DNA of 64,000 bases from Paracoccaceae bacterium (GTDB lineage Bacteria > Pseudomonadota > Alphaproteobacteria > Rhodobacterales > Rhodobacteraceae), in contig JAHRYM010000001.1 in assembly GCA_020622085.1 (NCBI GenBank), positions 62,001 through 126,000 on the forward strand, in the 5' to 3' direction. The notes beneath the pieces were generated by a model, which worked only from the letters and a program-made list of their open reading frames with translations, was not told the origin of the DNA and did not search any database. Positions 1-8,093 of the stretch are shown here, piece by piece. The position numbers were made by a program, and so were the translations under genes. Every line of letters starts with the position of its first letter. Within the stretch, counting starts at the first letter, position 1.

Positions 1-666
1 CGACAGGCTCAGCTTGCCGGTGCGGCGGCTGTCGTCGCCGCCCTTGCCCTTGTTGCGGGCATCACGGTCGGCCGCGCCGCGGTCGTCGCGTTCGCGATCG
101 GTCTTGCGCGGGCCGCCAACCGGCACGCCCTTGGTGGCGGCGCGGGTGGCCGCGGCTTCGGCAGCCGCCGGATCGGCGGGCTTGACGGGCGCGGCGGCGG
201 GCTTGCGCACCTCTTCCTTGCGCTGGGCGCGGGTTTCGGCCTCGCGGGCCTTGCGATCTTCCTCTTCGGCCTTCAGGCGCAGGGCCTCGGCATGTTCACG
301 CTCTTCGCGCTCCTTTGCCTCAAGCTCGGCACGGCGGCGCTCGCGTTCTTCCTCGCGGGCCTTTTCCTCGGCGGCGCGGGTTGCGGCCTCCTCGATCTCG
401 CGTGCTTTCGCGGCCTGAAGCGCCTTCAGGCGGCGCATCATCTCATCGTCGGAAATCCCTGCCGGGCGCTTCGACGGATCGCCAAGGGCCGGATTGGACG
501 TGCCGGGCTTGGCCGTAGGCGCGCCGGGTTTCGGCACGACGACCTTCTTGCGCTTCGTCTCGACGACGACGCTTTTCGTGCGACCGTGGCTGAAGCTCTG
601 CTTCACCTGGCCGGGACGGGCGCCGCCACCAAGGCCGAGGGGTTTCTTGCCGTCTGTATCGCTCAT
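1..666 (-). CDS. infB: Translation initiation factor IF-2, N-terminal part (cut by window edge)
   Basis: Only the first 222 codons are in the window; the GTPase and fMet-tRNA binding domains lie beyond base 1. The start (ATG at 666) overlaps the stop of the upstream YlxR-like gene as ATGA, so translation is probably coupled. The visible part opens with a short basic stretch (SFSHGRTKSVVVETKRKKV) typical of the IF-2 N-terminal associated domain of alphaproteobacteria, then a long charged Lys/Arg/Glu/Ala-rich region predicted to be helical, then a Pro/Ala/Thr-rich linker ending in a basic stretch. IF-2 brings initiator tRNA to the 30S subunit and promotes 50S joining. The order rimP-nusA-ylxR-infB is the conserved bacterial operon order, which makes the assignment secure despite truncation. 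Confidence 0.93.
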   Translation of the reverse strand, partial: MSDTDGKKPLGLGGGARPGQVKQSFSHGRTKSVVVETKRKKVVVPKPGAPTAKPGTSNPALGDPSKRPAGISDDEMMRRLKALQAAKAREIEEAATRAAEEKAREEERERRRAELEAKEREEREHAEALRLKAEEEDRKAREAETRAQRKEEVRKPAAAPVKPADPAAAEAAATRAATKGVPVGGPRKTDRERDDRGAADRDARNKGKGGDDSRRTGKLSLS

Positions 667-1289
667 GCCGACTTCGTTTCCTTCCCGGCGGACGCTCCGC
701 CGTCAACTTTCCGCAAACCGTTCAGTTTCGCGGCTTCCTCTACAACACGGGCGCCCAAACCGCCAGCGGCAAGCGCTGCGTGGATGACATAATCCCGTCC
801 AAAGGCCTGCCCGAGTTCATTCGAGGTCAGGCAACCGAACCATCGTCCCCCGGTGGGGGTCCAAAGCTTGCCCTTGCCGCGATCCGATCCGTCGCTGGCC
901 TGGAACAGGACCTTGGCCTTTCCATCCGCCAGCCAGCCCTTGACCTTTTCGAACCCGGCCACGGCATAGCCGGCCTTGCGGGCCAGCGAAATCAGATCGA
1001 CGACCCGGCGGGCCATCGCGGCTTCGACGATGTCGGGCAGTCCGTCCGGCACCGTCACGGGTTTCTTCGCGGATCGCGAAAAGGCCCCCTTGGCGGCCTT
1101 GGCCAACACGTCGCGGTCGGCCGTGACCCACATGCCCCGGCCCGGCAGCTTGGCGGCCAGATCGGGAATCACCATGCCCTCGGGCGACAGGGCAAAGCGG
1201 ATCAGCCCGGATTTCGGCTGCACGTCACCCGTGACGATGCAGCGCCGCTCCGGCTCGTCCTGATCCTTGTCCTGTCCCCCGCGGGTCAT
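663..1289 (-). CDS. YlxR-family RNA-binding protein with L7Ae-like C-terminal domain
   Basis: A 208-residue protein between nusA and infB. Residues about 13-90 are a YlxR (DUF448) domain with the family signature ERRCIVTGDVQPKSGLIRF and a downstream GRGMWVTADR segment. The C-terminal half, starting near ARRVVDLISLARKAGYAVAGFEKV, resembles the L7Ae/L30e RNA-binding fold found fused to YlxR in alphaproteobacteria. YlxR of Firmicutes (RnpM) binds RNase P RNA; the role in this group is not established. The start chosen is the ATG at 1289, 25 bases after the nusA stop; an in-frame extension to 1358 would overlap nusA and adds only a basic low-complexity tail. The stop overlaps the infB start by four bases. 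Confidence 0.88.
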   Translation of the reverse strand: MTRGGQDKDQDEPERRCIVTGDVQPKSGLIRFALSPEGMVIPDLAAKLPGRGMWVTADRDVLAKAAKGAFSRSAKKPVTVPDGLPDIVEAAMARRVVDLISLARKAGYAVAGFEKVKGWLADGKAKVLFQASDGSDRGKGKLWTPTGGRWFGCLTSNELGQAFGRDYVIHAALAAGGLGARVVEEAAKLNGLRKVDGGASAGKETKSA

Positions 1290-1314
1290 GTCTTCTCCTG
1301 CTTGGCAGCCGGGC

Positions 1315-2928
1315 CTACGCCTCGTCCGCTTCCTCTTCTTCGGTCTCGTCTTCCGCACCGGCGTTCAGCTCGGACGGATCGACCCAGCCCAGCTGGATGC
1401 GCGCGGTCATCACCAGATGCTGCGCTTCCTCAAGGCTCATGTCGAACTTTTCAAGGATGCCCTCATCCTTCACGCGTTCGCCGTTCACGGTCGTCCAGCC
1501 ACCGGCCAGTTCCCAGTCGGCGCAGGTGGCGAAGTCTTCCAGCGTTTTCACATCGTCCTTGGCCAGCGCCTCGACCATCTGCGGGGTCAAGCCATCAAAT
1601 CCGATCAGGCTGTCCTCGGCGCCAAGCGCGCGGGCGGTTTCCAGCGCCTTGCGGTTCTGTTCTTCGATGAATTCCCGGGCGCGGGTCTGAAGTTCCTGCG
1701 CCGTGCTTTCGTCCACGCCTTCGATGACCAAAAGTTCGTCGAGGTCGACGTAGGCGACTTCTTCCAGGTTGGTGAACCCTTCCGACACCAGAAGCTGGGC
1801 AAAGAACTCGTCCAGATCAAGGGTGTCCATGAAGAGTTTCGTGCGTTCGGCAAATTCGGCCTGGCGGCGTTCGCTTTCGTCGCTTTCGGTCATGATGTCG
1901 ATGTCCAGCCCGGTCAGCTGGCTGGCCAGACGCACGTTCTGGCCGCGTCGGCCGATGGCCTGCGACAGCTGTTCGTCGGGGACGACGACTTCGATCTTGC
2001 CGGCCTCCTCGTCGATGACGACCTTCGAGACTTCGGCCGGTTGCAGGGCGTTCACCAGGAACGTCGCCTGATCCTCGTTCCACGGAATGATGTCGATCTT
2101 TTCGCCCTGAAGCTCGTTCACCACGGCCTGAACGCGGCTGCCGCGCATGCCGACGCAGGCGCCGACCGGGTCGATCGAGCTGTCGTAGCTGATGACGGCG
2201 ATCTTCGCGCGCGATCCGGGGTCGCGGGCCACGGCCTTGATTTCGATCACGTTGTCATAGATTTCCGGCACTTCCATCTTGAAGAGCTCGGCCATGAACA
2301 TCGGGTCGGTGCGCGACAGGAAGATCTGCGGGCCGCGGGCTTCGCGGCGGACGTCCTTGATGTAGCAGCGGATCCGGTCGTTCGGGCGATAGCTTTCGCG
2401 GCCGATCTTTTCGTTGCGGCGCAGGATGCCTTCGCCACGGCCGACATCGACGATGATGTTGCCGTATTCCTCGCGCTTGACGACACCGTTGATGATGCTG
2501 CCCTTGCGCTCGATGAATTCGTCATACTGCTTGTCGCGCTCGGCCTCGCGGACCTTCTGCAAGATGACCTGCTTGGCCGATTGCGCGGCGATTCGGCCCA
2601 GATCGACGGGCGGCACTTCATCCACGATCTCGTCGCCGACCTTGGGATCCGCCAGATAGGGCCGTGCCTGCGCGACCGTCACCTGCGCCTGATAGTTTTC
2701 CACCGCCTCGTCCTCGACCACGGTGCGGACGCGGGTGAACTGGGCGCGACCGGTCTTGCGATCGATCGCCACGCGGATGTCCATCTCGGACCCGTAGCGG
2801 GACTTGGCGGCCCGGGCGAGGCTTTCTTCCATCGCCTGGATCACCAGATCCGGGTCGATCATCTTTTCGCGCGCCACGGCTTCGGCGGTTTGCAGAAGCT
2901 CCAGCTGGTTTGCGCTGGTGATGGCCAT
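1315..2928 (-). CDS. nusA: Transcription termination/antitermination factor NusA
   Basis: A 537-residue NusA of normal alphaproteobacterial length. In order: the RNA-polymerase-binding N-terminal domain (1 to about 125, [19 protein letters not shown]), an S1 domain (about 135-200, containing [20 protein letters not shown]), two KH domains with their Gly-loop signatures ([16 protein letters not shown] and [15 protein letters not shown]), and C-terminal acidic-repeat domains ending in a Glu/Asp-rich tail. It modulates pausing, intrinsic termination and antitermination. The ATG at 2928 lies one base after the rimP stop, so the two are co-transcribed. NusA is known to affect terminators in its own operon leader in E. 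coli, which is relevant to the hairpin in front of rimP here. Confidence 0.97.
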   Translation of the reverse strand: MAITSANQLELLQTAEAVAREKMIDPDLVIQAMEESLARAAKSRYGSEMDIRVAIDRKTGRAQFTRVRTVVEDEAVENYQAQVTVAQARPYLADPKVGDEIVDEVPPVDLGRIAAQSAKQVILQKVREAERDKQYDEFIERKGSIINGVVKREEYGNIIVDVGRGEGILRRNEKIGRESYRPNDRIRCYIKDVRREARGPQIFLSRTDPMFMAELFKMEVPEIYDNVIEIKAVARDPGSRAKIAVISYDSSIDPVGACVGMRGSRVQAVVNELQGEKIDIIPWNEDQATFLVNALQPAEVSKVVIDEEAGKIEVVVPDEQLSQAIGRRGQNVRLASQLTGLDIDIMTESDESERRQAEFAERTKLFMDTLDLDEFFAQLLVSEGFTNLEEVAYVDLDELLVIEGVDESTAQELQTRAREFIEEQNRKALETARALGAEDSLIGFDGLTPQMVEALAKDDVKTLEDFATCADWELAGGWTTVNGERVKDEGILEKFDMSLEEAQHLVMTARIQLGWVDPSELNAGAEDETEEEEADEA

Positions 2929-2929
2929 G

Positions 2930-3532
2930 TCAGTCCTCCTCGGAAGGCTCTTGGTCGGTGTCGGTTTCGTCGGTCTCTATCTCGTCGAAGGCGGCCTCGT
3001 CGATGGTTCCGGCCTCCTTCTTCTGGCGCAGCATCTCGGCGATCAACTCATCCGTGAGGATCAGCTTGGCGTCGGCCAGCAGGTCGAAGTTCAGGCCGAT
3101 GACGACCTGTTCGCCGTCGGCCTCGATCTCGATCAGGGCCTCGTCGCCCTCGGTGCCGCGCAGCATGCCCTTGAAGCGTTTGCGTCCGTCGATCGGCTCG
3201 GACGTCTCGATCCGCGCCTCGTAGCCTTGCCACAGGTCGAAGTCCTTCAGCCGGGTCAGCGGCCGGTCGATCCCGGGCGAGGAGACCTCAAGGTTGTAGG
3301 CTTCCTCGATCGGGTCTTCCACGTCGAGCGTCGCCGAGACGGCGGTCGAGATCGCGCCGCAATCTTCCACGTCGATGCCGCCTTCGGGGCGGTCGGCCAT
3401 GATCTGCAGCGTCTTGGTGTTGCCGCCCATCAGGCGGATGCGCACAAGTTCAAACCCCAGCCCCTCGATGACGGGGCCGACGATCCCGGCGAGGCGCCGG
3501 TCGATGGCGGTCTTGGCGATCAGGTCGGTCAT
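2930..3532 (-). CDS. rimP: Ribosome maturation factor RimP
   Basis: A 200-residue RimP needed for 30S subunit maturation. The N-terminal domain ([17 protein letters not shown]) and the [15 protein letters not shown] motif, typical of the RimP core, are visible; the C-terminus is an acidic low-complexity tail (Glu/Asp/Thr), as in other alphaproteobacteria. The start is the ATG at 3532, because the family begins at [16 protein letters not shown]; the longer in-frame reading upstream crosses a terminator hairpin and runs antisense to nothing conserved. The Shine-Dalgarno match is weak (GGAT 8-11 bases upstream). First gene of rimP-nusA-ylxR-infB. Confidence 0.95.
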   Translation of the reverse strand: MTDLIAKTAIDRRLAGIVGPVIEGLGFELVRIRLMGGNTKTLQIMADRPEGGIDVEDCGAISTAVSATLDVEDPIEEAYNLEVSSPGIDRPLTRLKDFDLWQGYEARIETSEPIDGRKRFKGMLRGTEGDEALIEIEADGEQVVIGLNFDLLADAKLILTDELIAEMLRQKKEAGTIDEAAFDEIETDETDTDQEPSEED

Positions 3533-3549
3533 TCGGTTGATCCAGAAAC

Positions 3550-3573
3550 AAAAAAGCGGGCCAGAGGGCCCGC
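3550..3573 (-). terminator. Intrinsic terminator in the rimP leader (candidate attenuator)
   Basis: On the minus strand a 7-bp perfect GC stem (GCGGGCC / GGCCCGC) with a 4-base loop is followed directly by six Ts. It sits only 17 bases before the rimP start codon, leaving no room for a conventional promoter downstream, so operon transcription most likely passes through it. It could also close off tspO transcription. Confidence 0.8.
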
Positions 3574-3627
3574 CGAACTTACCGGTGGGCTGCGAGTTTG
3601 GACCCCGCAGCACCTCTGTTGAAAGGG

Positions 3628-3656
3628 GATATAGGGGAAATCCCGCTTTCGCGCAA
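3628..3656 (-). promoter_or_regulatory. Candidate sigma-70 promoter of the rimP-nusA-infB operon
   Basis: Minus-strand -35 TTGCGC (3656-3651) and -10 TATATC (3633-3628) are separated by 17 bases. Transcription would begin near 3621, about 50 bases before the terminator hairpin and about 90 bases before rimP. A TTGACA lies further upstream (tspO end) but has no matching -10 at the right distance. Confidence 0.5.
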
Positions 3657-3672
3657 GGCTTTATGCGGGGTG

Positions 3673-4143
3673 TCAACGCCAGGGGGTCGGCAAGGCGGGA
3701 TTGTTCCGCCAGATCCACAGGTTGAGAGAGGCGGCAACCGTCAGCCAGCCAAGGTAGGGCAGGATCATCAGGCCCGCCCAGGCATCCAGACGCCAGAACT
3801 GCACCATCATCGCGGCCACCGCGACCCAGAGCAGAAGGATGATTCCCGCCCCCAGCCCGATCAGGTGCGCGCCAAAGAAGGTCGGCGTCCAAAGGGTGTT
3901 GAGCGTGATCTGCAGCGCGAACAGCGCCAACGCCAGACCTGCGCCCGGCAGTGGGGCCACGCGGCTCGCCGCAAAGGCCATCAGGATGTAAAGCGTGGTC
4001 CAGGCCACCGGAAAGGCCCATTTCGGCGGAGTCCAGTCCGGTTTTAGCAGCGCCTCATACCAGGGGCCGGGCTTGAACATCACGCCGGTCGCGCCCGCCG
4101 CCGCGGTTGCCGCAAGGAAAAGAAGGAACAGCAGCCAGTTCAT
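3673..4143 (-). CDS. tspO: TspO/MBR family tryptophan-rich sensory protein
   Basis: A 156-residue, five-helix membrane protein of the TspO (peripheral benzodiazepine receptor) family. Visible hallmarks are the aromatic [16 protein letters not shown] loop after helix 1, the [15 protein letters not shown] segment, and a C-terminal NLWIWRNNP. In Rhodobacter sphaeroides TspO is an outer-membrane tetrapyrrole-responsive regulator of photosynthesis genes; whether it does that here cannot be told. It starts at ATG 4143 and is followed by the rimP leader. No photosynthesis genes are adjacent in this window. Confidence 0.93.
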   Translation of the reverse strand: MNWLLFLLFLAATAAAGATGVMFKPGPWYEALLKPDWTPPKWAFPVAWTTLYILMAFAASRVAPLPGAGLALALFALQITLNTLWTPTFFGAHLIGLGAGIILLLWVAVAAMMVQFWRLDAWAGLMILPYLGWLTVAASLNLWIWRNNPALPTPWR

Positions 4144-4169
4144 GATCTCTCCGCATGTTTGGTTGATGG

Positions 4170-5168
4170 CTATCGCCTGGGCTCCGGCCGGGATTCTGCT
4201 TGGTCCCGCAGGGTGTCCATGATCCGCAGAAGCTCGGCGCTGATGCCGTGTTCGGACAGGGCATGGCCCGCGACCGGCACCATCCGCAGATCCGCGCGTC
4301 GCCAGCCCTCGGCCAGCATCCAGGCCGAAAGTGGCGGGCAGATCATGTCGTAGCGGCCCTGAACGATGGTGGCGGGGATATGCTCGATCCTTGAGCGGTC
4401 GCGGAGGATCTGGCCGTCTTCCTCAAGGAAGCCGTCGTTGATGAAATAGTGGTTTTCCAGCCGGGAAAAAGCGCGGGCGTAATCGCCGGGGGGCGGGCCG
4501 GCCGGGGCGTCGTGGTCGATGCTGGCCAGCGCGTTTTCCCAGGCCGCCCAGCGTTGCGCGAAACGCATTTCGGTTGCCGGGTCGCCGCAGAACAGCCGGC
4601 GGTGATAGGCGGCGACCAGGTCGTGCTGTTCATCGGCGGGGATCATCTCGGTGAAGGATGTCCAACGTTCGGGCCAGAACATTCCCGCGCCGCCGCCGTA
4701 GAACCAGTCGATTTCGCGTTGCATCATCAGGAAGACGCCGCGCAACACCAGATGCGCCACGCGGTCGGGGTGCGCCTCGGCGTATAACAGCGCCAGCGTT
4801 GCCCCCCAGCTGCCGCCGAAGACGATCCAGCGGTCAATCTCCAGCGTCTGGCGGATCATCTCGATATCGGCGACCAGATGCCAGGTGGTGTTGTTCTCGA
4901 CGCTGGCATGGGGGCGGGACCGTCCGCAGCCGCGCTGGTCGAACAGGATGATCCGGTAATGTGCCGGATCGAAGAATCGCCGCATCGCGGGCGAGGCGCC
5001 GCCGCCCGGCCCGCCATGCAGCACGACCACGGGGCGCCCCTGCGGATGGCCGCATTGTTCGACATAAATCCGGTGCCCATCGCCTGTGTCGATAAGCCGC
5101 TGATCGAAGGGCTCGATCGACGGATAAAGATGCAGGCCGGTGCGCTTTTGCTCTGCGATCCGATCCAT
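4170..5168 (-). CDS. pip: Proline iminopeptidase (alpha/beta hydrolase, S33)
   Basis: A 332-residue cytoplasmic peptidase that releases N-terminal proline. It has the oxyanion-hole motif [16 protein letters not shown], the FDQRGCGRS motif, the nucleophile elbow [13 protein letters not shown] and the C-terminal catalytic His in [10 protein letters not shown]; the acid is in [10 protein letters not shown]. Length matches the family (about 310-330). The start ATG at 5168 ([21 protein letters not shown]) fits the family N-terminus; an upstream extension would overlap ubiG. It is divergent from ubiG with only 49 bases between start codons. A -10-like TATAGT lies just seven bases before the ATG, so the transcript may be leaderless. 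Confidence 0.93.
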   Translation of the reverse strand: MDRIAEQKRTGLHLYPSIEPFDQRLIDTGDGHRIYVEQCGHPQGRPVVVLHGGPGGGASPAMRRFFDPAHYRIILFDQRGCGRSRPHASVENNTTWHLVADIEMIRQTLEIDRWIVFGGSWGATLALLYAEAHPDRVAHLVLRGVFLMMQREIDWFYGGGAGMFWPERWTSFTEMIPADEQHDLVAAYHRRLFCGDPATEMRFAQRWAAWENALASIDHDAPAGPPPGDYARAFSRLENHYFINDGFLEEDGQILRDRSRIEHIPATIVQGRYDMICPPLSAWMLAEGWRRADLRMVPVAGHALSEHGISAELLRIMDTLRDQAESRPEPRR

Positions 5169-5174
5169 GGCTGC

Positions 5175-5203
5175 ACTATATACCGAAATCAATTGCCTGC
5201 CAG
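5175..5203 (-). promoter_or_regulatory. Candidate pip promoter giving a leaderless transcript
   Basis: Minus-strand -10 TATAGT (5180-5175) with a weak -35 CTGGCA (5203-5198) at 17-base spacing. Start-site spacing would place +1 at or next to the A of the pip ATG at 5168, and no Shine-Dalgarno sequence is visible. The same AT-rich core probably serves ubiG on the other strand. Confidence 0.4.
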
Positions 5204-5217
5204 CCGAGGTTCCCGCC

Positions 5218-5982
5218 ATGACCCAGACCGATCCGCGCCCCGCCGTCCGTGGAAGCATAGACGAGGCCGAGGTCGCAAAGTTCCAGGCGATGGCGGCGGA
5301 ATGGTGGGATCCGAACGGCAAGTTCCGACCGCTCCACCTGATGAACCCCTGCCGGCTGGATTACATCACCCGCCAGATCGCCGCCGAATTCGGCCGCGAC
5401 CTGCGCAGCCCGCGACCCTTCGAAGGCTTGCGCCTTCTCGACATCGGCTGCGGGGGCGGGCTTCTGTCCGAACCGATGGCCCGGCTGGGGGCGACGGTTC
5501 TTGGCGCTGACGCAGCGGAACGCAACATCCCCGTGGCGCGTCTTCACGCCGAGGAACAGGGGCTGGAGATCGACTACCGCCACATCACCGCCGAAGCACT
5601 GGCGGCGGAGGGCGAACGGTTCGACGTGATCCTGAACATGGAGGTGATCGAACATGTCGCCGATCCGCAGGCGTTTCTGAAAACCTGCCACGATCTTCTG
5701 GTGACAGGCGGGCTGATGATCTGTTCGACCCTGAACCGCAATTCGAAAAGCTTCATGATGGCCATCGTCGGTGCGGAATGGATCATGCGCTGGTTGCCCA
5801 AGGGCACCCATGACTGGTCGAAGTTCATCACGCCCGATGAACTTTACGCCCTGATCCACGGCGCGGGACTTGATGCGGTGGATCGCAAGGGCATGGTCTT
5901 CAACCCGGTCAGCTGGAGCTGGTCGGTTTCCGACCGGGATCTGAGCGTGAATTACGTCACAGCCAGCCTGCGCCGCGATTAA
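5218..5982 (+). CDS. ubiG: Ubiquinone biosynthesis O-methyltransferase UbiG
   Basis: A 254-residue SAM-dependent methyltransferase that performs both O-methylations in ubiquinone synthesis. The N-terminal [33 protein letters not shown] and the SAM-binding [29 protein letters not shown] are textbook UbiG; NMEVIEHV follows. The start is the ATG at 5218 ([13 protein letters not shown]); a longer in-frame reading would overlap pip. Its stop overlaps the stop of the convergent membrane protein gene by four bases, so no terminator separates them. Confidence 0.95.
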   Translation: MTQTDPRPAVRGSIDEAEVAKFQAMAAEWWDPNGKFRPLHLMNPCRLDYITRQIAAEFGRDLRSPRPFEGLRLLDIGCGGGLLSEPMARLGATVLGADAAERNIPVARLHAEEQGLEIDYRHITAEALAAEGERFDVILNMEVIEHVADPQAFLKTCHDLLVTGGLMICSTLNRNSKSFMMAIVGAEWIMRWLPKGTHDWSKFITPDELYALIHGAGLDAVDRKGMVFNPVSWSWSVSDRDLSVNYVTASLRRD

Positions 5983-8093
5983 CCCGCCAGCCGCCGCCCG
6001 CGCCCTTCGATCAGCCAGGCGAGGATCGTCAGCGCCGCCGCCACCAGCAGGAAGGCCCAGGCCGGAAGCGCCGGGCTGATGCGGATTTCGGCGGTCTGCG
6101 ATGCCTCGCGCGGGGTGATCCCGATCCAGCCGCGGCCAAAGGCAGGGCGGCCTTCCTTGACCTGACGGAGGGTGGGCAGCCCGTTCTCGATCCGCAGGAT
6201 GCCGCCATTCGTCGGTTTGACGATCGGGGCAAGCAGGGTGGCATCGGCGATGGGGGCTTCGAATTCGCGCGGGCTGGCGGGCCCCAGCGCCACGACGCGT
6301 TCGACATCGCCATCCTTCAGCCGGTAAAGCCCGACCCCCGGCGCAGTCCAGTCGGCGCTGTAGCGGCCCGGGTCTTCTTCCGGCAGCGACAGCGGCGTGG
6401 TCGACCCATCCGGCGCCGTGATGGTGATCTGGCGCGCCTCACCCGGCTTTGCGGGTTCCTGCATCGTGCGCCGCGTGATGGTCAGCACCTGGCCCTTGGC
6501 GCTGGCGGACAAGGATTCCTCCTCCAGTTCCGGTTCCTTCATCATCCAGTGCGCCAGCCGCCGAAGCAGTTCCAGCTGCGGCCCGCCGCCTTCGAACCCC
6601 CGGCCCCAAAGCCAGGCCTGATCTGATGCCAGAAGCGCCACGCGGCCTTCCTTGACGCGGTTCAGCACCAGAAGCGGGCGCTGGTCCGGGCCTTCCATGA
6701 CCACCTGGCCCTGCGGATCTTCCAGCCCCGCTATCCGCATCCAGCGGCCCCAGGCTGGCTTGTCCGGCGTGCCGGGTTTGCCGCCTTCGGGCGCATAGTC
6801 CGACAGGCCCTCCGTCACCGGATGGCGCAGGCCCAGCGCCGAGACTTTGGGTGTGAAGCCCTTCTCGATCACTTGCGAACTCGGCCGCGCGGGGATCACG
6901 TCGGCAAGGGCCGAGTAATAGAGGCTGTCGACCGTTTCGAAATCCGGCCCCGCCGCGATCAGCACCGCGCCACCGCCGGTGACGTAGTTGCGGATGCTTT
7001 CCATGTAGTCGGGCGGAAGAATCCCCCGCATCCGGTAACGGTCGAAGATGATCAGGTCGAATTCGCGGATCTTGTCGACGAACAGTTCGCGCGTCGGGAA
7101 GGCGATCAGCGACAGTTCGTTGACCGGCACACCGTCTTCCTTGTCGGGTGGGCGCAGGATGGTGAAGTGGACAAGATCCACCGCGCTGTCGGATTTCAGC
7201 AGGTTGCGCCAGGTGCGTTCGCCCGCATAGGGCTCGCCCGAGACCAGAAGAACCCGAAGCCGGTCGCGCACGCCGTTGATCTGGATGATGGCGGTGTTGT
7301 TGCGGTCGGTCAGTTCGCCTTCGGCAGGGGCGACAGTGATCTGGATCACGTTCTGGCCGTTATGTTGCAGGATCACCGGCAGTTCCAGGTCCATCCCCAC
7401 CGGCACGTCATAGGTCGCGGGGGGCTCGCCATCGGTCGAGATGGACACGGCGGCGGTCTTGCCCGCCAGATCGGCGGGCACCGCGCCCAGATCCTCGATC
7501 TTCAGCGACAGGCGCAGTTCCTCGCCGATGATCCCGAAAGCGGGGGCCTTCGACACCGCAAGGCGGCGGTCCCAGTCGCTCTTGCGCCCCGTCAGAAACA
7601 CGTTCAGCGGTGCGGGCAGGGCAGGGGCATTGGCGATGTCATGGATCTGTCCGTCGGTGATCAGGATGGCGCCCGCCAGCCGGGCGCGGGGTTCTTCGGC
7701 CAGCGCCTCTTTCAGCGCGGTCATGGCAAGCGTGCCTGCGTCTTCCTCGGCGTCGCCCAGGGTGACCTTGCGCAGTTCGGTGTTCGGCAGCGCCGCCACC
7801 TGCGCCTCGATCCGGGCCACCGCCTCGGCGGTCTGGCTGGTGCGGTCGGACAGGCTTTGGCTGGCGCTCTGGTCGATGACCATGACGACGATATCGCTGA
7901 GCGGGCGCTTGACCTCATCGCGCAGCGCGGGTTCGGCGATAGCTGCCAGCAGCACCAGCGCGGCCAGCGCCCGAAGCGCCCAACCCGTCAGCCCGCGCCA
8001 GATCGCCAGCGCCAGAAAGGCCGCCGCCAGCAGTGCCGCGGCGGCGAGGATCGGCCAGGGGACCAGCGGATCGAAGATGATGGTTTCGGTCAC
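5979..8093 (-). CDS. Membrane protein with glutamine-amidotransferase-like domain, last gene of a MoxR/DUF58 operon
   Basis: A 704-residue membrane protein: two N-terminal transmembrane helices (about 12-30 and 38-54), a region starting [14 protein letters not shown] that resembles a VWA fold (DxSxS), a GATase-1-like/DUF1355-type domain around residues 280-460 ([51 protein letters not shown]) without an obvious catalytic Cys, and a C-terminal helix near 675-697. It starts at GTG 8093, overlapping the upstream stop as GTGA. The family is widespread in alphaproteobacteria next to MoxR and DUF58 genes, and the complex is thought to act at the membrane as a chaperone or assembly system, but the substrate is not known. 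Confidence 0.8.
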   Translation of the reverse strand: MTETIIFDPLVPWPILAAAALLAAAFLALAIWRGLTGWALRALAALVLLAAIAEPALRDEVKRPLSDIVVMVIDQSASQSLSDRTSQTAEAVARIEAQVAALPNTELRKVTLGDAEEDAGTLAMTALKEALAEEPRARLAGAILITDGQIHDIANAPALPAPLNVFLTGRKSDWDRRLAVSKAPAFGIIGEELRLSLKIEDLGAVPADLAGKTAAVSISTDGEPPATYDVPVGMDLELPVILQHNGQNVIQITVAPAEGELTDRNNTAIIQINGVRDRLRVLLVSGEPYAGERTWRNLLKSDSAVDLVHFTILRPPDKEDGVPVNELSLIAFPTRELFVDKIREFDLIIFDRYRMRGILPPDYMESIRNYVTGGGAVLIAAGPDFETVDSLYYSALADVIPARPSSQVIEKGFTPKVSALGLRHPVTEGLSDYAPEGGKPGTPDKPAWGRWMRIAGLEDPQGQVVMEGPDQRPLLVLNRVKEGRVALLASDQAWLWGRGFEGGGPQLELLRRLAHWMMKEPELEEESLSASAKGQVLTITRRTMQEPAKPGEARQITITAPDGSTTPLSLPEEDPGRYSADWTAPGVGLYRLKDGDVERVVALGPASPREFEAPIADATLLAPIVKPTNGGILRIENGLPTLRQVKEGRPAFGRGWIGITPREASQTAEIRISPALPAWAFLLVAAALTILAWLIEGRGRRLAG

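Noticed and set aside
780-3057. Plus-strand open frames opposite nusA, ylxR and rimP
   Set aside because: Composition is shadow-like (His/Asp/Leu/Val-rich), they overlap securely identified genes completely, and no ribosome-binding sites or motifs are present.
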